Below are positions 1 through 9,110 of a DNA stretch of 64,000 nt, in pieces. Source of the stretch: Colimorpha sp045576855. GTDB taxonomy: Bacteria; Bacteroidota; Bacteroidia; Bacteroidales; P3. Position 1 is the first letter of the stretch. Each line of letters starts with the position of its first letter. Below the pieces are notes generated by a model, which worked only from the letters and a program-made list of their open reading frames with translations, ran no database searches and had not been told where the DNA came from. The position numbers and the translations under genes are program-made. Location: NCBI GenBank assembly GCA_045576855.1, contig JAZNHG010000052.1, positions 66,078 through 130,077 of the forward strand, given 5' to 3'.

Positions 1-48
1 CGCCTCGGCCGAGCGCCGCGACGGAGTGCATATCTCCACTTGAATCAT
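1..48 (-). CDS. cutC: N-terminal fragment of a probable CutC-family protein (partial, runs off the window)
   Basis: Sixteen codons read leftward from an ATG at 48 to the window edge, giving MIQVEICTPSRRSAEA. This resembles the N-terminus of the CutC family (copper homeostasis, TIM barrel), which usually opens with a short strand reading like (I/L)(F/V)E(I/V)C followed by a helix rich in Ser and Ala. A TATTTTTG -7 box lies only 4 nt before the ATG, which supports a real gene start. The identification rests on very few residues; another protein with a similar start cannot be excluded. Confidence 0.45.
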   Translation of the reverse strand, partial: MIQVEICTPSRRSAEA

Positions 49-52
49 GCTG

Positions 53-60
53 CAAAAATA
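53..60 (-). promoter_or_regulatory. Bacteroidota -7 box (TATTTTTG) for the cutC-like gene
   Basis: TATTTTTG on the minus strand matches the TAnnTTTG consensus. It ends 4 nt before the ATG at 48, so the transcript would have almost no leader. Confidence 0.5.
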
Positions 61-165
61 CGAAAAAAAACATACACCGCCGGAAAATCTTTCTCCCGCC
101 GCCCCGACTTCAGCCCGTTGCGACAAGGGGGAAATTACAACAGACTGAAACACAACACCTTGTAC

Positions 166-300
166 GCAGCCTGTTGTGAGGCGAAAAAATGCCCTTGTAA
201 CCCACTGAAAGCCAGGCGCTCAACCTATCATCGACTTACCAACGACTTACCAACGACTTACCAACGACTTACCAACATCTACCGCAGTAGATATTGATAT
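166..300 (+). repeat. Dispersed element A, copy 1, with four 11-bp GACTTACCAAC units
   Basis: A ~135-bp stretch shares a leader (GCCTGTTGTGA then GCGAAAAAA), the string TTGTAACCCACTGAA, four tandem GACTTACCAAC units and a short tail with a second element at 24461-24597. The similarity extends beyond the simple tandem part, so this is a dispersed element and not a chance microsatellite. No open reading frame in it looks coding. The rest of 61-165 and 301-360 shows nothing recognisable. Confidence 0.75.
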
Positions 301-363
301 GTCTTTCAGCCGTCTAACATAGTGCTTTCGCGGCAGGGACACGGGTGCTGCATCCGGCCAAAA

Positions 364-404
364 GAGCGGCGGGCACCCCGGATGCCGGGACGCCCGCCGC
401 AGGG
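364..404 (-). terminator. Rho-independent-type terminator downstream of pepD
   Basis: On the minus strand GCGGCGGGCG pairs with a matching arm ending GCCCGCCGC across a self-complementary CCCGG core, followed by TCTTTTG. It lies 14 nt past the pepD stop. Confidence 0.7.
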
Positions 405-417
405 GTGTGGGTGATGG

Positions 418-1923
418 TCATTTCAGCCGGCGCAGGATTTCGAGGGTCTGGTTCCAGAACATCTCGACGGTCTTGATTTCTATGCGCTCGTCCGGGCTGT
501 GCACACCGCGCAGCGTGGGGCCGTAGCTTATCATGTCCATCTTGGGGTATTTCTCGCCGATGAGGCCGCATTCCAGTCCGGCATGGATGGCGCGGACCAC
601 GGGCTCGCGGCCGTACATCTTCTTGTAGACGTCGACGCCCACCTTCAGCACGCGGCTGTCGGGGTTGGGCGTCCAGCCGGGATAGCCGTCGCTGTGGCTC
701 ACGCGGGCGCCGACGAGGCGGAAGGTGGCCTCTATCTTCTGGGCGGCGGCCAGCTTGGCGCTCTCCACACTGCTGCGCTGGCTGGTGGTGACGTGCAGCG
801 TGCCGTCCTTCATCTTGACGCTGGCTAGGTTGGTGGAGGTCTCGACGAAGTTCTCTATCTCGCGGCTCATGGCCAGCACACCGTGGGCGCAGGCGTAGAG
901 CACGTTGACCAGGCGGGTCTGCGTGTCGACGTCTATCACCTGGCGGGGTGCGTCGACCTCGGCCAGGGCTATCTTCAGGTCGGGCTCGGTGGAGCGGAAT
1001 TCGAACTGCAGCGCCTTGCCCATACGGGTCACCATCGTCTTGAAAGCGCGCACATCGGCCTCGGGCACGGTGAGCACCGCCTCGGCCTCGCGGGCGATGG
1101 CGTTGCGCAGGTTGCCGCCGTCGATGGAGGCCATACGGGCGGAATACTGGTAGGTGGCGGCCCAGAGCATGCGGTTCAGCAGCTTGATGGCGCAGCCGCG
1201 ACCGCGATTGATGTCGTCGCCGCTGTGGCCACCCTTGAGACCGGACACCCGCAGGCGGAAGGCGCGGTGGCCGCGCGGAGCGGTGACCATCTTGTAGTCC
1301 AGCTCCACCGTGGTGTCTATACCGCCGGCGCACCCGATGCAGTATTCACCCTCGTCCTCGTCGTCGAAGTTGAGGAGTATCTCGCTCTTGAGCCAGCTGC
1401 GGCTGAGGCCCGCGGCGCCGGTGAGGCCGGTCTCCTCGTCTACGGTAATCAGCGCCTCGAGGGCGGGATGCTGCAGCGTGTCGTCCTCCAGTATGGCCAG
1501 TATGGTAGCCACGCCGATGCCGTCGTCAGCGCCCAGCGTGGTGCCGTCGGCCGTGAGCCATTCGCCGTCGAGCACGGGCTGGATGGCGTCGGCCATGAAG
1601 TCGAACTTCTTGTCGCTGTTCTTCTCGCATACCATGTCCATGTGGGCCTGCAGGCAGACGCCGGCGGAGCGCTCGTAGCCCTTGCTGGCGGGCTTGCGGA
1701 TGAGCACATTGCCCAAGCGGTCGCTCTTGGTCTCGAGTCCGTGGGCACGACCCCACTCCACCAGGTAGGCCGAGATGCGCTCCTCGTGCTTCGACGGGCG
1801 CGGTATCTGCATAATCTCACCGAAATAGTGCCACACACGGGCAGGCTTGGCCGCGCCCTTCATGATTTTCTCCAGGGCGTTCGGTTCCTCTTTGCTGCTG
1901 ACAGCTTTCTTTGTATCTTTCAT
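418..1923 (-). CDS. pepD: Aminoacyl-histidine dipeptidase (PepD), M20 metallopeptidase
   Basis: A 501-aa cytosolic dinuclear-zinc peptidase that cleaves Xaa-His and other dipeptides. Metal-site landmarks are in family order: QAHMDMV (His then Asp), GADDGIG (bridging Asp), DEETGLTGA (catalytic Glu then metal Glu), and a late HAGLECG histidine. The length is close to the usual ~485 aa; the extra ~15 residues are a polar N-terminal extension before the conserved segment reading VWHYFGEIMQIPRPS. The ATG at 1923 follows a TATCTTTG box, and a strong hairpin terminator follows the stop, so it is monocistronic. It is divergent from lepA. Confidence 0.93.
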   Translation of the reverse strand: MKDTKKAVSSKEEPNALEKIMKGAAKPARVWHYFGEIMQIPRPSKHEERISAYLVEWGRAHGLETKSDRLGNVLIRKPASKGYERSAGVCLQAHMDMVCEKNSDKKFDFMADAIQPVLDGEWLTADGTTLGADDGIGVATILAILEDDTLQHPALEALITVDEETGLTGAAGLSRSWLKSEILLNFDDEDEGEYCIGCAGGIDTTVELDYKMVTAPRGHRAFRLRVSGLKGGHSGDDINRGRGCAIKLLNRMLWAATYQYSARMASIDGGNLRNAIAREAEAVLTVPEADVRAFKTMVTRMGKALQFEFRSTEPDLKIALAEVDAPRQVIDVDTQTRLVNVLYACAHGVLAMSREIENFVETSTNLASVKMKDGTLHVTTSQRSSVESAKLAAAQKIEATFRLVGARVSHSDGYPGWTPNPDSRVLKVGVDVYKKMYGREPVVRAIHAGLECGLIGEKYPKMDMISYGPTLRGVHSPDERIEIKTVEMFWNQTLEILRRLK

Positions 1924-1954
1924 TGTAGGCTGATTTTATTAGATTTTCCGGCTG

Positions 1955-1962
1955 CAAAGATA
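1955..1962 (-). promoter_or_regulatory. -7 box (TATCTTTG) for pepD
   Basis: TATCTTTG on the minus strand, 31 nt before the pepD ATG, matches the TAnnTTTG promoter element of Bacteroidota. Confidence 0.6.
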
Positions 1963-2049
1963 CACATTCTTTTCCATCCGGCAAAATTCTTTTCGCGGAA
2001 GGGCGCCCGCAGGGTGCGATTTTTTCGGCTCCATATCGGAAAAACTTTG

Positions 2050-2057
2050 TATCTTTG
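2050..2057 (+). promoter_or_regulatory. -7 box (TATCTTTG) for lepA
   Basis: TATCTTTG ends 5 nt before the lepA ATG at 2063. Since transcription normally starts several bases after this box, the lepA mRNA may be leaderless or nearly so. Confidence 0.6.
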
Positions 2058-2062
2058 CACCG

Positions 2063-3838
2063 ATGAAAAATATTCGCAATTTCTGCATAATAGCACATAT
2101 CGACCACGGTAAAAGCACGTTAGCCGACCGCATGCTGGAGGTGACCCACACGGTCACAGCCCGCGAAATGCAGGACCAGGTGCTGGACGACATGGACCTG
2201 GAGAAGGAACGTGGCATCACCATCAAGAGCCACGCCATACAGATGAACTACCGCGACTATGTGCTGAACCTGATCGACACACCGGGCCACGTGGACTTCA
2301 GCTACGAGGTGAGCCGCGCCATAGCCGCCTGCGAAGGCGCACTGCTCGTGGTGGACGCCACCCAGGGCATCCAGGCTCAGACCATATCCAACCTCTATCT
2401 GGCGCTGGAAAACAACCTGGAGATAATACCGGTGATGAACAAGATAGACCTGGACAGCGCCATGCCCGACGAGGTGGCCGACGAGATAGTGGACCTCCTG
2501 GGCTGCTCGCACGACGACATACTGCGCTGCTCGGCCAAGACCGGCATGGGTGTGCCCGAAGTGCTGGACGCCATTGTGGAGCGCATACCCGCCCCCGAGG
2601 GCGACCCCGCGGCTCCGCTCCAGGCACTGGTGTTCGACTCTGTGTTCAACCCTTTCCGCGGCATCATCAGCTACTTCCGCATCATGAACGGCACACTGAA
2701 GACCGGCGACCACGTGAAGTTCTTCTCCACCGGCCGCGAATACGACGCCGACGAGGTGGGTGTGCTGCGGCTGAACATGGAACCCCGCAAGGAACTGAGC
2801 GCCGGCAATGTGGGCTACATCATCAGCGGCATCAAGACCAGCAAGGAGGTGCGTGTGGGCGACACTATCACCCACGTGTCTGCCCCCTGTGAAAAGCCTA
2901 TCGAGGGCTTCGAAGCCGTCAAGCCTATGGTCTTCGCCGGCGTCTATCCGGTGGACACCGACGACTACGAAGAGCTGCGCGCCAGCCTGGAGAAGCTCCA
3001 GCTCAACGACGCCTCGCTCACCTTCGAGCCCGAAAGCTCGCTGGCCCTGGGCTTTGGATTCCGCTGCGGATTCCTCGGTCTGCTGCACATGGAGATTGTG
3101 CAGGAGCGCCTCACCCGCGAATTCAACATGGACGTCATCACCACAGTGCCCAACGTGCAGTACAAAGTGAAGCTCACCAACGGCGAAGAGAAGGACGTCT
3201 ACAACCCCTCCGGCATGCCGGAGCCGAACAATATAGCCGAGGTCTACGAGCCGTACATCCATGCACAGATTATCACCAAGGCCGACTTCATCGGGCCCGT
3301 CATCAAGCTCTGCATGGACAAGCGCGGTCAGCTGAAGAACCAAAACTACCTCACCACCGACCGCATCGAGATAACTTTCGACCTGCCACTCGGCGAGGTA
3401 GTCTTCGACTTCTACGACAAGCTGAAGAGCATCTCGAAGGGCTACGCCTCGTTCGACTATTACATCAACGGCTACCAGCCGTCGAAGCTGGTGAAACTGG
3501 AGATACTTCTCAACGGCGACCCCGTCGACGCACTCTCCACACTGACCTATGTGGACAATGCCTACCCCATCGGACGCAAGATGTGCGAGAAGCTGAAGGA
3601 CCTCATTCCGCGCCAACAGTTCGACGTAGCCATCCAGGCCGCCATCGGGAGCAAGATTATCGCCCGCGAGACGGTGCGCCAAGTGCGCAAGGACGTGACG
3701 GCCAAGTGCTACGGTGGCGACATCACGCGCAAGCGCAAACTGCTCGAGAAACAGAAGGAGGGCAAGAAGCGCATGCGCCAGGTGGGCAACGTGGAGGTAC
3801 CGCAGAGCGCCTTCCTGGCCGTATTGAAACTGGATTAA
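2063..3838 (+). CDS. lepA: Elongation factor 4 (LepA), ribosome back-translocase GTPase
   Basis: A 591-aa translational GTPase that acts on stalled or mis-translocated ribosomes. G1 is AHIDHGKS near residue 12, G3 is DTPGHVDF near 78, G4 is NKID near 132. The LepA-specific C-terminal domain is present, including YASFDYYINGY and the basic tail GGDITRKRKLLEKQKEGKKR that distinguishes LepA from EF-G. Length is normal (~595). The start is fixed by the family N-terminus MKNIRNFCIIAHIDHGKS. A lipoprotein gene follows 25 nt later on the same strand. Confidence 0.97.
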   Translation: MKNIRNFCIIAHIDHGKSTLADRMLEVTHTVTAREMQDQVLDDMDLEKERGITIKSHAIQMNYRDYVLNLIDTPGHVDFSYEVSRAIAACEGALLVVDATQGIQAQTISNLYLALENNLEIIPVMNKIDLDSAMPDEVADEIVDLLGCSHDDILRCSAKTGMGVPEVLDAIVERIPAPEGDPAAPLQALVFDSVFNPFRGIISYFRIMNGTLKTGDHVKFFSTGREYDADEVGVLRLNMEPRKELSAGNVGYIISGIKTSKEVRVGDTITHVSAPCEKPIEGFEAVKPMVFAGVYPVDTDDYEELRASLEKLQLNDASLTFEPESSLALGFGFRCGFLGLLHMEIVQERLTREFNMDVITTVPNVQYKVKLTNGEEKDVYNPSGMPEPNNIAEVYEPYIHAQIITKADFIGPVIKLCMDKRGQLKNQNYLTTDRIEITFDLPLGEVVFDFYDKLKSISKGYASFDYYINGYQPSKLVKLEILLNGDPVDALSTLTYVDNAYPIGRKMCEKLKDLIPRQQFDVAIQAAIGSKIIARETVRQVRKDVTAKCYGGDITRKRKLLEKQKEGKKRMRQVGNVEVPQSAFLAVLKLD

Positions 3839-3863
3839 CAAACATCAATTAATAAACAGCATT

Positions 3864-4385
3864 ATGAAAAACATCTTCAAGTACATGGCCACTGTAGCCA
3901 TCAGCATCATCGGATTGAGCCTGACGGCCTGCGAGAAAGAGCCCGAGCCCACACCGGCAAACGACGTCAACTACGAGGAGTCGAGCACCTACGCTATCTA
4001 CTACCAAGGTAGCGCCCTGACCGCAGGCGAGACCATCACCGTCAGTCCCACCCTGGAGCAGCGCAATAACGACGACGTCGAGGCGGACATTTTCATGTAC
4101 AACAAGACCGACAATACGCTCAACACCTGCTTCAAAGTGGAACTCGTCGACGGCCCTGCCACGATGGGTGAAGCTCCCATCTGCTACGGCGTATGCCAGT
4201 CCAAGCCCCTACCCTACACCCACGAGGCCATTTCTCTGGCCCCCGGTATGGACCAGATTCCCATCCAGATACACGTCTACATGGGCTTGCACGAGGGCGC
4301 CACTAGCGGCACCTACCGCGTCACCGTCGGCGAAGGCACCCAACTGGCCAACCCACAGGTCTGCAATATCAAATTCACCTGGTAA
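3864..4385 (+). CDS. Small lipoprotein of unknown function
   Basis: A 173-aa protein with a lipoprotein signal: basic start MKNIFKYMA, a hydrophobic core, and a lipobox ending SLTAC, so it should be anchored through Cys-23. Asp/Glu-rich residues after the cysteine (EKEPEP) fit the surface-export signal common in Bacteroidota lipoproteins. The rest is predicted beta-rich, with no motif I recognise. It lies 25 nt after lepA and may share its transcript. Its last 11 nt overlap the tail of the convergent flippase gene. Confidence 0.7.
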   Translation: MKNIFKYMATVAISIIGLSLTACEKEPEPTPANDVNYEESSTYAIYYQGSALTAGETITVSPTLEQRNNDDVEADIFMYNKTDNTLNTCFKVELVDGPATMGEAPICYGVCQSKPLPYTHEAISLAPGMDQIPIQIHVYMGLHEGATSGTYRVTVGEGTQLANPQVCNIKFTW

Positions 4386-5640
4386 GAGAGCGCTCGTAGC
4401 GAGCCACTTGCCAAAGATACCACACCAGCAGGGACGTTGCCACCAACGCCCCTGCTGCTGCATACAGACGTATGCCCAGCAGGAAATCGCCCGCCGACAC
4501 GGCCACCGCGATAGCCGCTATACGCAGCACCAGCAGCACCAGATAGAAGCCAAACTCCACCCGCTGGGTGCTGAATACATTGCTTATGAACATCAGCGAC
4601 GAGGAACTCAGCAGCACAAACACCCACGGCAACAGGGCCTGGACATAGACGCCGCAGCCCACCCAGCGGCCACCAAAGCAGAATGCAAAGACAGGCTCGG
4701 CCACAAACCACGCCAGCACAAACAGCGGTATAGCCACTGCATTGACCGTCAGCAGGAACTTCCCTATCAAACCTGCCACGCTGCGCCGCTCGCGCACCGC
4801 CTCGGCCGTGCGGGCATAGAGCACCCCCTCGAAGGCCACACACAGTATATTGACGGGTCTGAAGGTGAATGTCAGCGCCAGACTGTAGAGCCCCACATCG
4901 GCGCGGTCGAAATAGAGGGCCAGCCACAGCAGCGGCAGATTAGCCGAAAAGCTGTTGACAAAATCCTTGCTGGCCACGTACATAGGGTAGTTGCGATGCT
5001 TGCGCGCCACCAACAATAGCTCCTCCCGCGGGACGATTCCCTTCGTCAAGCCCTCTATCTGGCGCCCTTTCAGGCGGAACACCAGATTGCCCACCGCGCG
5101 GCCCGCCACCGTGCCCACCGGCAGGCCCGCCTGCAACACACCCAGCAGTCCGAGAGCCACCTTGACCAGCACCCCCGCGGCGGCATTCACTGTCTCGGAT
5201 ATCGCCATCGTAGCATAGCCGTGCCGACGATTGAAGATGGCGTTGTAGACCCGCGACGTGCCGCAGAAGAACACCATCGGCGGTATCAGCAGCACCATCC
5301 ACCCCAGCTGGGAGAAGTTGCCGGGCAGCGCATCCGCCAGCCACAAGACCGTAGCCACCAGCAGCAGCAGCGCCGACACCAGCGCGTTCATCCGCAGCGC
5401 AAAGCGTGCCACCACATGGCTCTCGCGGTCGCTGTCGGCCGCCACCACCGCCAACTCGTACTTGCACGTGCTGACGATGATGAGCACTTCAATATAGGAA
5501 TAGAATATGGCATAGAGCCCATAGTCGTCAGCCGAGAAGATGCGCGTGAGAACAAAATAGGCCGCCAGCGAGATAATCTGCGCCAGCACATTGCCGCTCA
5601 GCAGCGTGCCCATCTCCTTTATGACCGGCGACCGCTTCAT
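4375..5640 (-). CDS. Polysaccharide/lipid-linked oligosaccharide flippase (MATE/Wzx-like)
   Basis: A 421-aa integral membrane protein with about 12 hydrophobic segments. It has the N-terminal pattern of the polysaccharide biosynthesis (Wzx/MviN-like) family: an amphipathic start, then GNVLAQIISLAAYFVLTRIF and DYGLYAIFYSYIEVL. Such proteins move undecaprenyl-linked glycans across the inner membrane. The start is the ATG at 5640 because it overlaps the upstream stop as ATGA; an ATG 30 nt upstream lies inside the previous gene. Last gene of the leftward M16-VWA-flippase group. The substrate is unknown. Confidence 0.8.
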   Translation of the reverse strand: MKRSPVIKEMGTLLSGNVLAQIISLAAYFVLTRIFSADDYGLYAIFYSYIEVLIIVSTCKYELAVVAADSDRESHVVARFALRMNALVSALLLLVATVLWLADALPGNFSQLGWMVLLIPPMVFFCGTSRVYNAIFNRRHGYATMAISETVNAAAGVLVKVALGLLGVLQAGLPVGTVAGRAVGNLVFRLKGRQIEGLTKGIVPREELLLVARKHRNYPMYVASKDFVNSFSANLPLLWLALYFDRADVGLYSLALTFTFRPVNILCVAFEGVLYARTAEAVRERRSVAGLIGKFLLTVNAVAIPLFVLAWFVAEPVFAFCFGGRWVGCGVYVQALLPWVFVLLSSSSLMFISNVFSTQRVEFGFYLVLLVLRIAAIAVAVSAGDFLLGIRLYAAAGALVATSLLVWYLWQVARYERSLTR

Positions 5641-7622
5641 ATCTCCCCGTGGTATTTGCGCATCACCCACTCTATCGCCAGCAGCAGGAGCAACAGCGCC
5701 AGCACCAGCGGCAGACGCAGCAGCTCGGCATAGCGGGTATGACTGTAGATGGTGGGCTTGATGGTGCGCAGCGCGTCAAGCAGAGACTGCCTCTGGTCCA
5801 CACCGTACATCTGTCCGCCCGACACGGAAGCCACCGTGGCCAGCAGGCTGTGGTCGGCCACAGTCCGCTGCTGCTCCAGGTTCATAGCCTCCACGGCAAA
5901 GCTGCCTTCGGCCACACTGCCGTCCGATGCCGCGGCATGGTAGCGGTAGAGGCCCTCGGCAAGCGGCGGAAGGGTAAGGCTGTATCCGTTGCCGTCGCGG
6001 CGGAAAGAGTAGTCCGCCTCCACGCTGTCGCCCTTCAGCGACAGGGTCACCTCGGCCCCAGTGGTGGTTTCATACGCCTCGTTGTATAGCACAGCCTTCA
6101 CCACGGCGGGCTCGCCCTCGGCATAGCTGCGTGCCGCATCCACCTGCAGCCGTTCGCGCGAAGTCTGCATAGCCGTGAAGGACACCAGTTGCGATACCAG
6201 CCGGTCGAAGTGCTCGTGGGACTGATTGTTCTGCCAATCGGCCATACGCCAACGCCACAGTCCCTCGCCCCACACCCAGGCCCGGCGCTGTTCGCCCTGC
6301 CCGCTGGCGGCCACCAAGGGCTGACGGCTGTCGATAGTTCCCAATCGGGCGCTGAAGAGCGTCTGCACATCGGCCGCCAGACGGCTCTGCCCGAAGGGGG
6401 CCGTCAGCGGTGGCATGGCTTCGAGGGCCGCCAGGTCGCCGGCATCGATATTGAACAGTGTGAAGCTCTCGTTTCGCAAGGCGGTCACTTCGTTGACACG
6501 CTGCGTGCGCGCCACGATTTCCAGACCGCTGTGCAGCGCGTTGAAGCGCCCAAGGTCGGTCTGGCTACCCACCACATAGAGCCGCGGCCAACGCTCGGCA
6601 AAGGCTATCGACGGATGGGCTGCCGACGGCAGATTGTGCAGCACCGCCAGGCTGATGTCGTCGGCGGCCTGCCAGCGGCCACGCTCCACATCTGCGGCCA
6701 GCACCACCTCGGCCCTGTAGTTGGGGTTGCTCTCCACCGAACGGCACAGCGCTCCCAGGTCGGGATGCGGCGCATGGGCGAATATCACCACCCGGCGCCG
6801 CGTGTCGATTACATCCACATAGAAGGTCAGCCTGTTGTTGGCCTCCGTTGCCTCGCCCGCCACAGGCTGCAGGTAGGCCGAGTAGCGTTGCAGCCCAGCA
6901 CCCTCGGCGGGCAACTGCAGGGTGAGCGTGACGGCATAGTCGTCGCCCTCGTAGTCCAGTGGTTGACTATGGCGCGTCGTCCCATCGGCCCCGCTGACCA
7001 CCAGGCGCGACGCCCGGCCCGCCAGCATCTGGGCCGCCACCGTCACCTCCACGGGGAACGTGTTGCCCGCAAGCGCAATGCGATTGCAGCGCAGGTCCGA
7101 CAGCCACGCGTCGCGTCGCGGGGTAGTATCGCCCAGGGCCACAGTGTACACCGGGAATGTCAGCCGCTCGGCAGCACTGGCCGGACTGGCACCCCGATTG
7201 TGCAATCCGTCGCTGGCCAGCACCATCGCCGCCACGTCGTCGCCCCGATAGCGGTCCAGCACGGCGCCAATATCCGTCGACCCGTCGGTGCCAAACGGCA
7301 CATAGCTGACGCTGAAGTCCTCCTCCAGCTCGGGCACCAGCGCCTGCAGCGTGAAGGCCGAATCCATCCCCCGGCGCACCGAGAGCGACACGTCCTGGGC
7401 CAGGACCAGGCGCGGCCGCTGCCGCTCGTGCACCGTGCGGCGCATCACCGGCGCCAGCAGCAGGAAGGCCACTCCGCCCACGGCCAGCAGGCGCACCGCA
7501 GCCAGCACCCACCGCAACCATCGCCGCTCCGGACGCCGCCCCACGAAATAGAGCACACCGGCATACACGGCACCCGCCAGCAGGCACAGCAGCACGAAAT
7601 ACCAGGGATAGTCTATAATCAT
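5637..7622 (-). CDS. VWA-like membrane protein, function unknown
   Basis: A 661-aa protein with two N-terminal transmembrane helices (residues ~5-25 and ~38-60), a long presumably periplasmic region, and a C-terminal helix near 635-652. The segment after ~75 resembles a von Willebrand A fold: LAQDVSLSVRRG as a MIDAS-like DxSxS, then MVLASDGLHNRG as the later Asp motif. A middle section (NLPSAAHP, LYVVGSQTDL) resembles the glutamine-amidotransferase-like region of BatA-related Bacteroidota proteins. It lies 33 nt after the M16 peptidase and overlaps the flippase start by 4 nt. Confidence 0.65.
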   Translation of the reverse strand: MIIDYPWYFVLLCLLAGAVYAGVLYFVGRRPERRWLRWVLAAVRLLAVGGVAFLLLAPVMRRTVHERQRPRLVLAQDVSLSVRRGMDSAFTLQALVPELEEDFSVSYVPFGTDGSTDIGAVLDRYRGDDVAAMVLASDGLHNRGASPASAAERLTFPVYTVALGDTTPRRDAWLSDLRCNRIALAGNTFPVEVTVAAQMLAGRASRLVVSGADGTTRHSQPLDYEGDDYAVTLTLQLPAEGAGLQRYSAYLQPVAGEATEANNRLTFYVDVIDTRRRVVIFAHAPHPDLGALCRSVESNPNYRAEVVLAADVERGRWQAADDISLAVLHNLPSAAHPSIAFAERWPRLYVVGSQTDLGRFNALHSGLEIVARTQRVNEVTALRNESFTLFNIDAGDLAALEAMPPLTAPFGQSRLAADVQTLFSARLGTIDSRQPLVAASGQGEQRRAWVWGEGLWRWRMADWQNNQSHEHFDRLVSQLVSFTAMQTSRERLQVDAARSYAEGEPAVVKAVLYNEAYETTTGAEVTLSLKGDSVEADYSFRRDGNGYSLTLPPLAEGLYRYHAAASDGSVAEGSFAVEAMNLEQQRTVADHSLLATVASVSGGQMYGVDQRQSLLDALRTIKPTIYSHTRYAELLRLPLVLALLLLLLAIEWVMRKYHGEI

Positions 7623-7655
7623 GTCTTTACGTTATATCGTCATTCTACTCCGTTT

Positions 7656-8876
7656 TCAGTTGCCATAGACCAGCGTGCTGAAGCCCTCGGGCATGAAGCG
7701 CTCCTGGGCCACACGCTGCAGGTCGGCTGCCGTCACCGAGCGGATGTCGGCATTCATCTCCTCCAGCGTGTCCACATGGTCGAAGTTGAGGCACGCCTTT
7801 CCGATGCTCTGCATCTCGTTCAGCCCCAAGTCGTTGTTGACAGCCATCTGGCCAATGAACTGCTGCTGCACGCTGCGCAGCTGGCGCTCGGTCAGCGGTG
7901 TGTCGGCCATGCGCTGCAATTCGCGCCGTATCAGCTCCACCACGCGCTCCTGGGCCCCCAGGTCCACCCCGGCATAGATGTAGAACAGACCCGTGTCCGA
8001 CAGCGGCACATACTGCGACTCTATCGTGTAGCAGAATCCGTAGCGCTCGCGTATGGCCACATTCAGGCGCGAATTCATGGCCGGACCACCCAGCAGGTTG
8101 TTCATCAGCGTGAAGGCCGTCTTGTCTCGGTGGTAGACGTCGGGCGCCTCGCAGCCCAGCAGCAGGTGCGCCTGATGCGTGTGCCGGTTGACGTGGCGCT
8201 CGAACCGGCGGAACACGGGCCGCTCCGAGCGGTCCACAGCCGACGGCCGGTCGGCCGCGCCCCCGAAGTAGCGCTCGCAGAGTCGCACCAGGCGGTCGAA
8301 CCGCACGTCGCCCGCCACCGTGACCACCATGCGCGACGGGGTGTAGCACTCCGCCATGTGGCGCCGCAGGCGGTCGGCCGTGAAGCGGCGCACGTTGCGC
8401 TTGCTGCCCAGTATGTTGTGGGCCAACGGGTGCCCCTCGTAGGCCAGCTCCTCGAACTGGTCGAAGATGAGCTCCGCCGGCGAGTCGCTGTAGCTGTTGA
8501 TTTCCTCCAGCACCACATCCTTTTCCTTCTCTATCTCGCCCTCGGGGAAGGTGCTGTGGAACAGTATGTCGGCGAAGAGCTCCAGGCAGCGCTCCAGGTG
8601 CTCGCTGAGCGAGGTGGCGTAGAGCGCCGTCTCCTCTTTGGTGGTGAAGGCGTTCAGCTCGCCGCCCACGCCGTCGATGCGGTTCAGTATGTGGTGGGCA
8701 CGCCGATGGGTAGTACCCTTGAAGAGCGAGTGCTCTATGAAGTGGGCCATCCCCTCGTCGGCGCCGCGCTCGTCGCGCGAGCCCACATTGATGTAGACGC
8801 CCGAATAGACCACCCGCGAGGGCGTGTGGCTCAGTATGATGCGTATGCCGTTAGGCAATGTGTGATATTCGTACAT
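7656..8876 (-). CDS. M16-family zinc peptidase (processing-peptidase-like)
   Basis: A 406-aa inverzincin. The active site HFIEH (His45, Glu48, His49) is followed about 70 residues later by the third zinc ligand region EETALYATSLSEH. The C-terminal half has the non-catalytic M16 repeat with ERYGFCYTIESQY, the R/Y substrate-binding region. The start MYEYHTLPNGIRI at 8876 matches the family; an upstream in-frame ATG would add 27 unusual residues. No signal peptide, so probably cytosolic. First gene of the leftward group with the VWA protein and flippase; no functional link is known to me. Confidence 0.9.
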   Translation of the reverse strand: MYEYHTLPNGIRIILSHTPSRVVYSGVYINVGSRDERGADEGMAHFIEHSLFKGTTHRRAHHILNRIDGVGGELNAFTTKEETALYATSLSEHLERCLELFADILFHSTFPEGEIEKEKDVVLEEINSYSDSPAELIFDQFEELAYEGHPLAHNILGSKRNVRRFTADRLRRHMAECYTPSRMVVTVAGDVRFDRLVRLCERYFGGAADRPSAVDRSERPVFRRFERHVNRHTHQAHLLLGCEAPDVYHRDKTAFTLMNNLLGGPAMNSRLNVAIRERYGFCYTIESQYVPLSDTGLFYIYAGVDLGAQERVVELIRRELQRMADTPLTERQLRSVQQQFIGQMAVNNDLGLNEMQSIGKACLNFDHVDTLEEMNADIRSVTAADLQRVAQERFMPEGFSTLVYGN

Positions 8877-8965
8877 AAGATACCCGATATAACATAAAAA
8901 CAGCCGAATTATTGTGCATCCCGACCCCAAAACACAAAATTCTCCCCCGCCCGCCAACCTATCAT

Positions 8966-9046
8966 CCTACCACCATCCTACCACCATCCTACCACCATCC
9001 TACCACCATCCTACCACCATCCTACCATTTTAACATTTTTTGTGCT
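8966..9046 (-). repeat. Dispersed element B, copy 1: 11-bp TAGGATGGTGG array
   Basis: Read on the minus strand, AATGTTAAAATGG leads into about six 11-bp units of GGTAGGATGGT. Two more copies with the same leader are at 40430 and 53657. This copy sits between the stop of the O-antigen-ligase gene and the start of the M16 gene. The remainder of 9047-9110 shows nothing. Confidence 0.75.
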
Positions 9047-9110
9047 AGGTTGCAGCAGGATTGTGCTATCCATGACAGCTGCCTGAGGGCAAAAAAATAT
9101 ATAAAAATTC

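Noticed and set aside
2120..3841. 573-codon minus-strand frame opposite lepA
   Set aside because: An antisense mirror of a highly conserved gene; no independent evidence.
6189..8897. 902-codon plus-strand frame opposite the VWA and M16 genes
   Set aside because: It spans two well-supported genes on the other strand and shows no motif or plausible composition.
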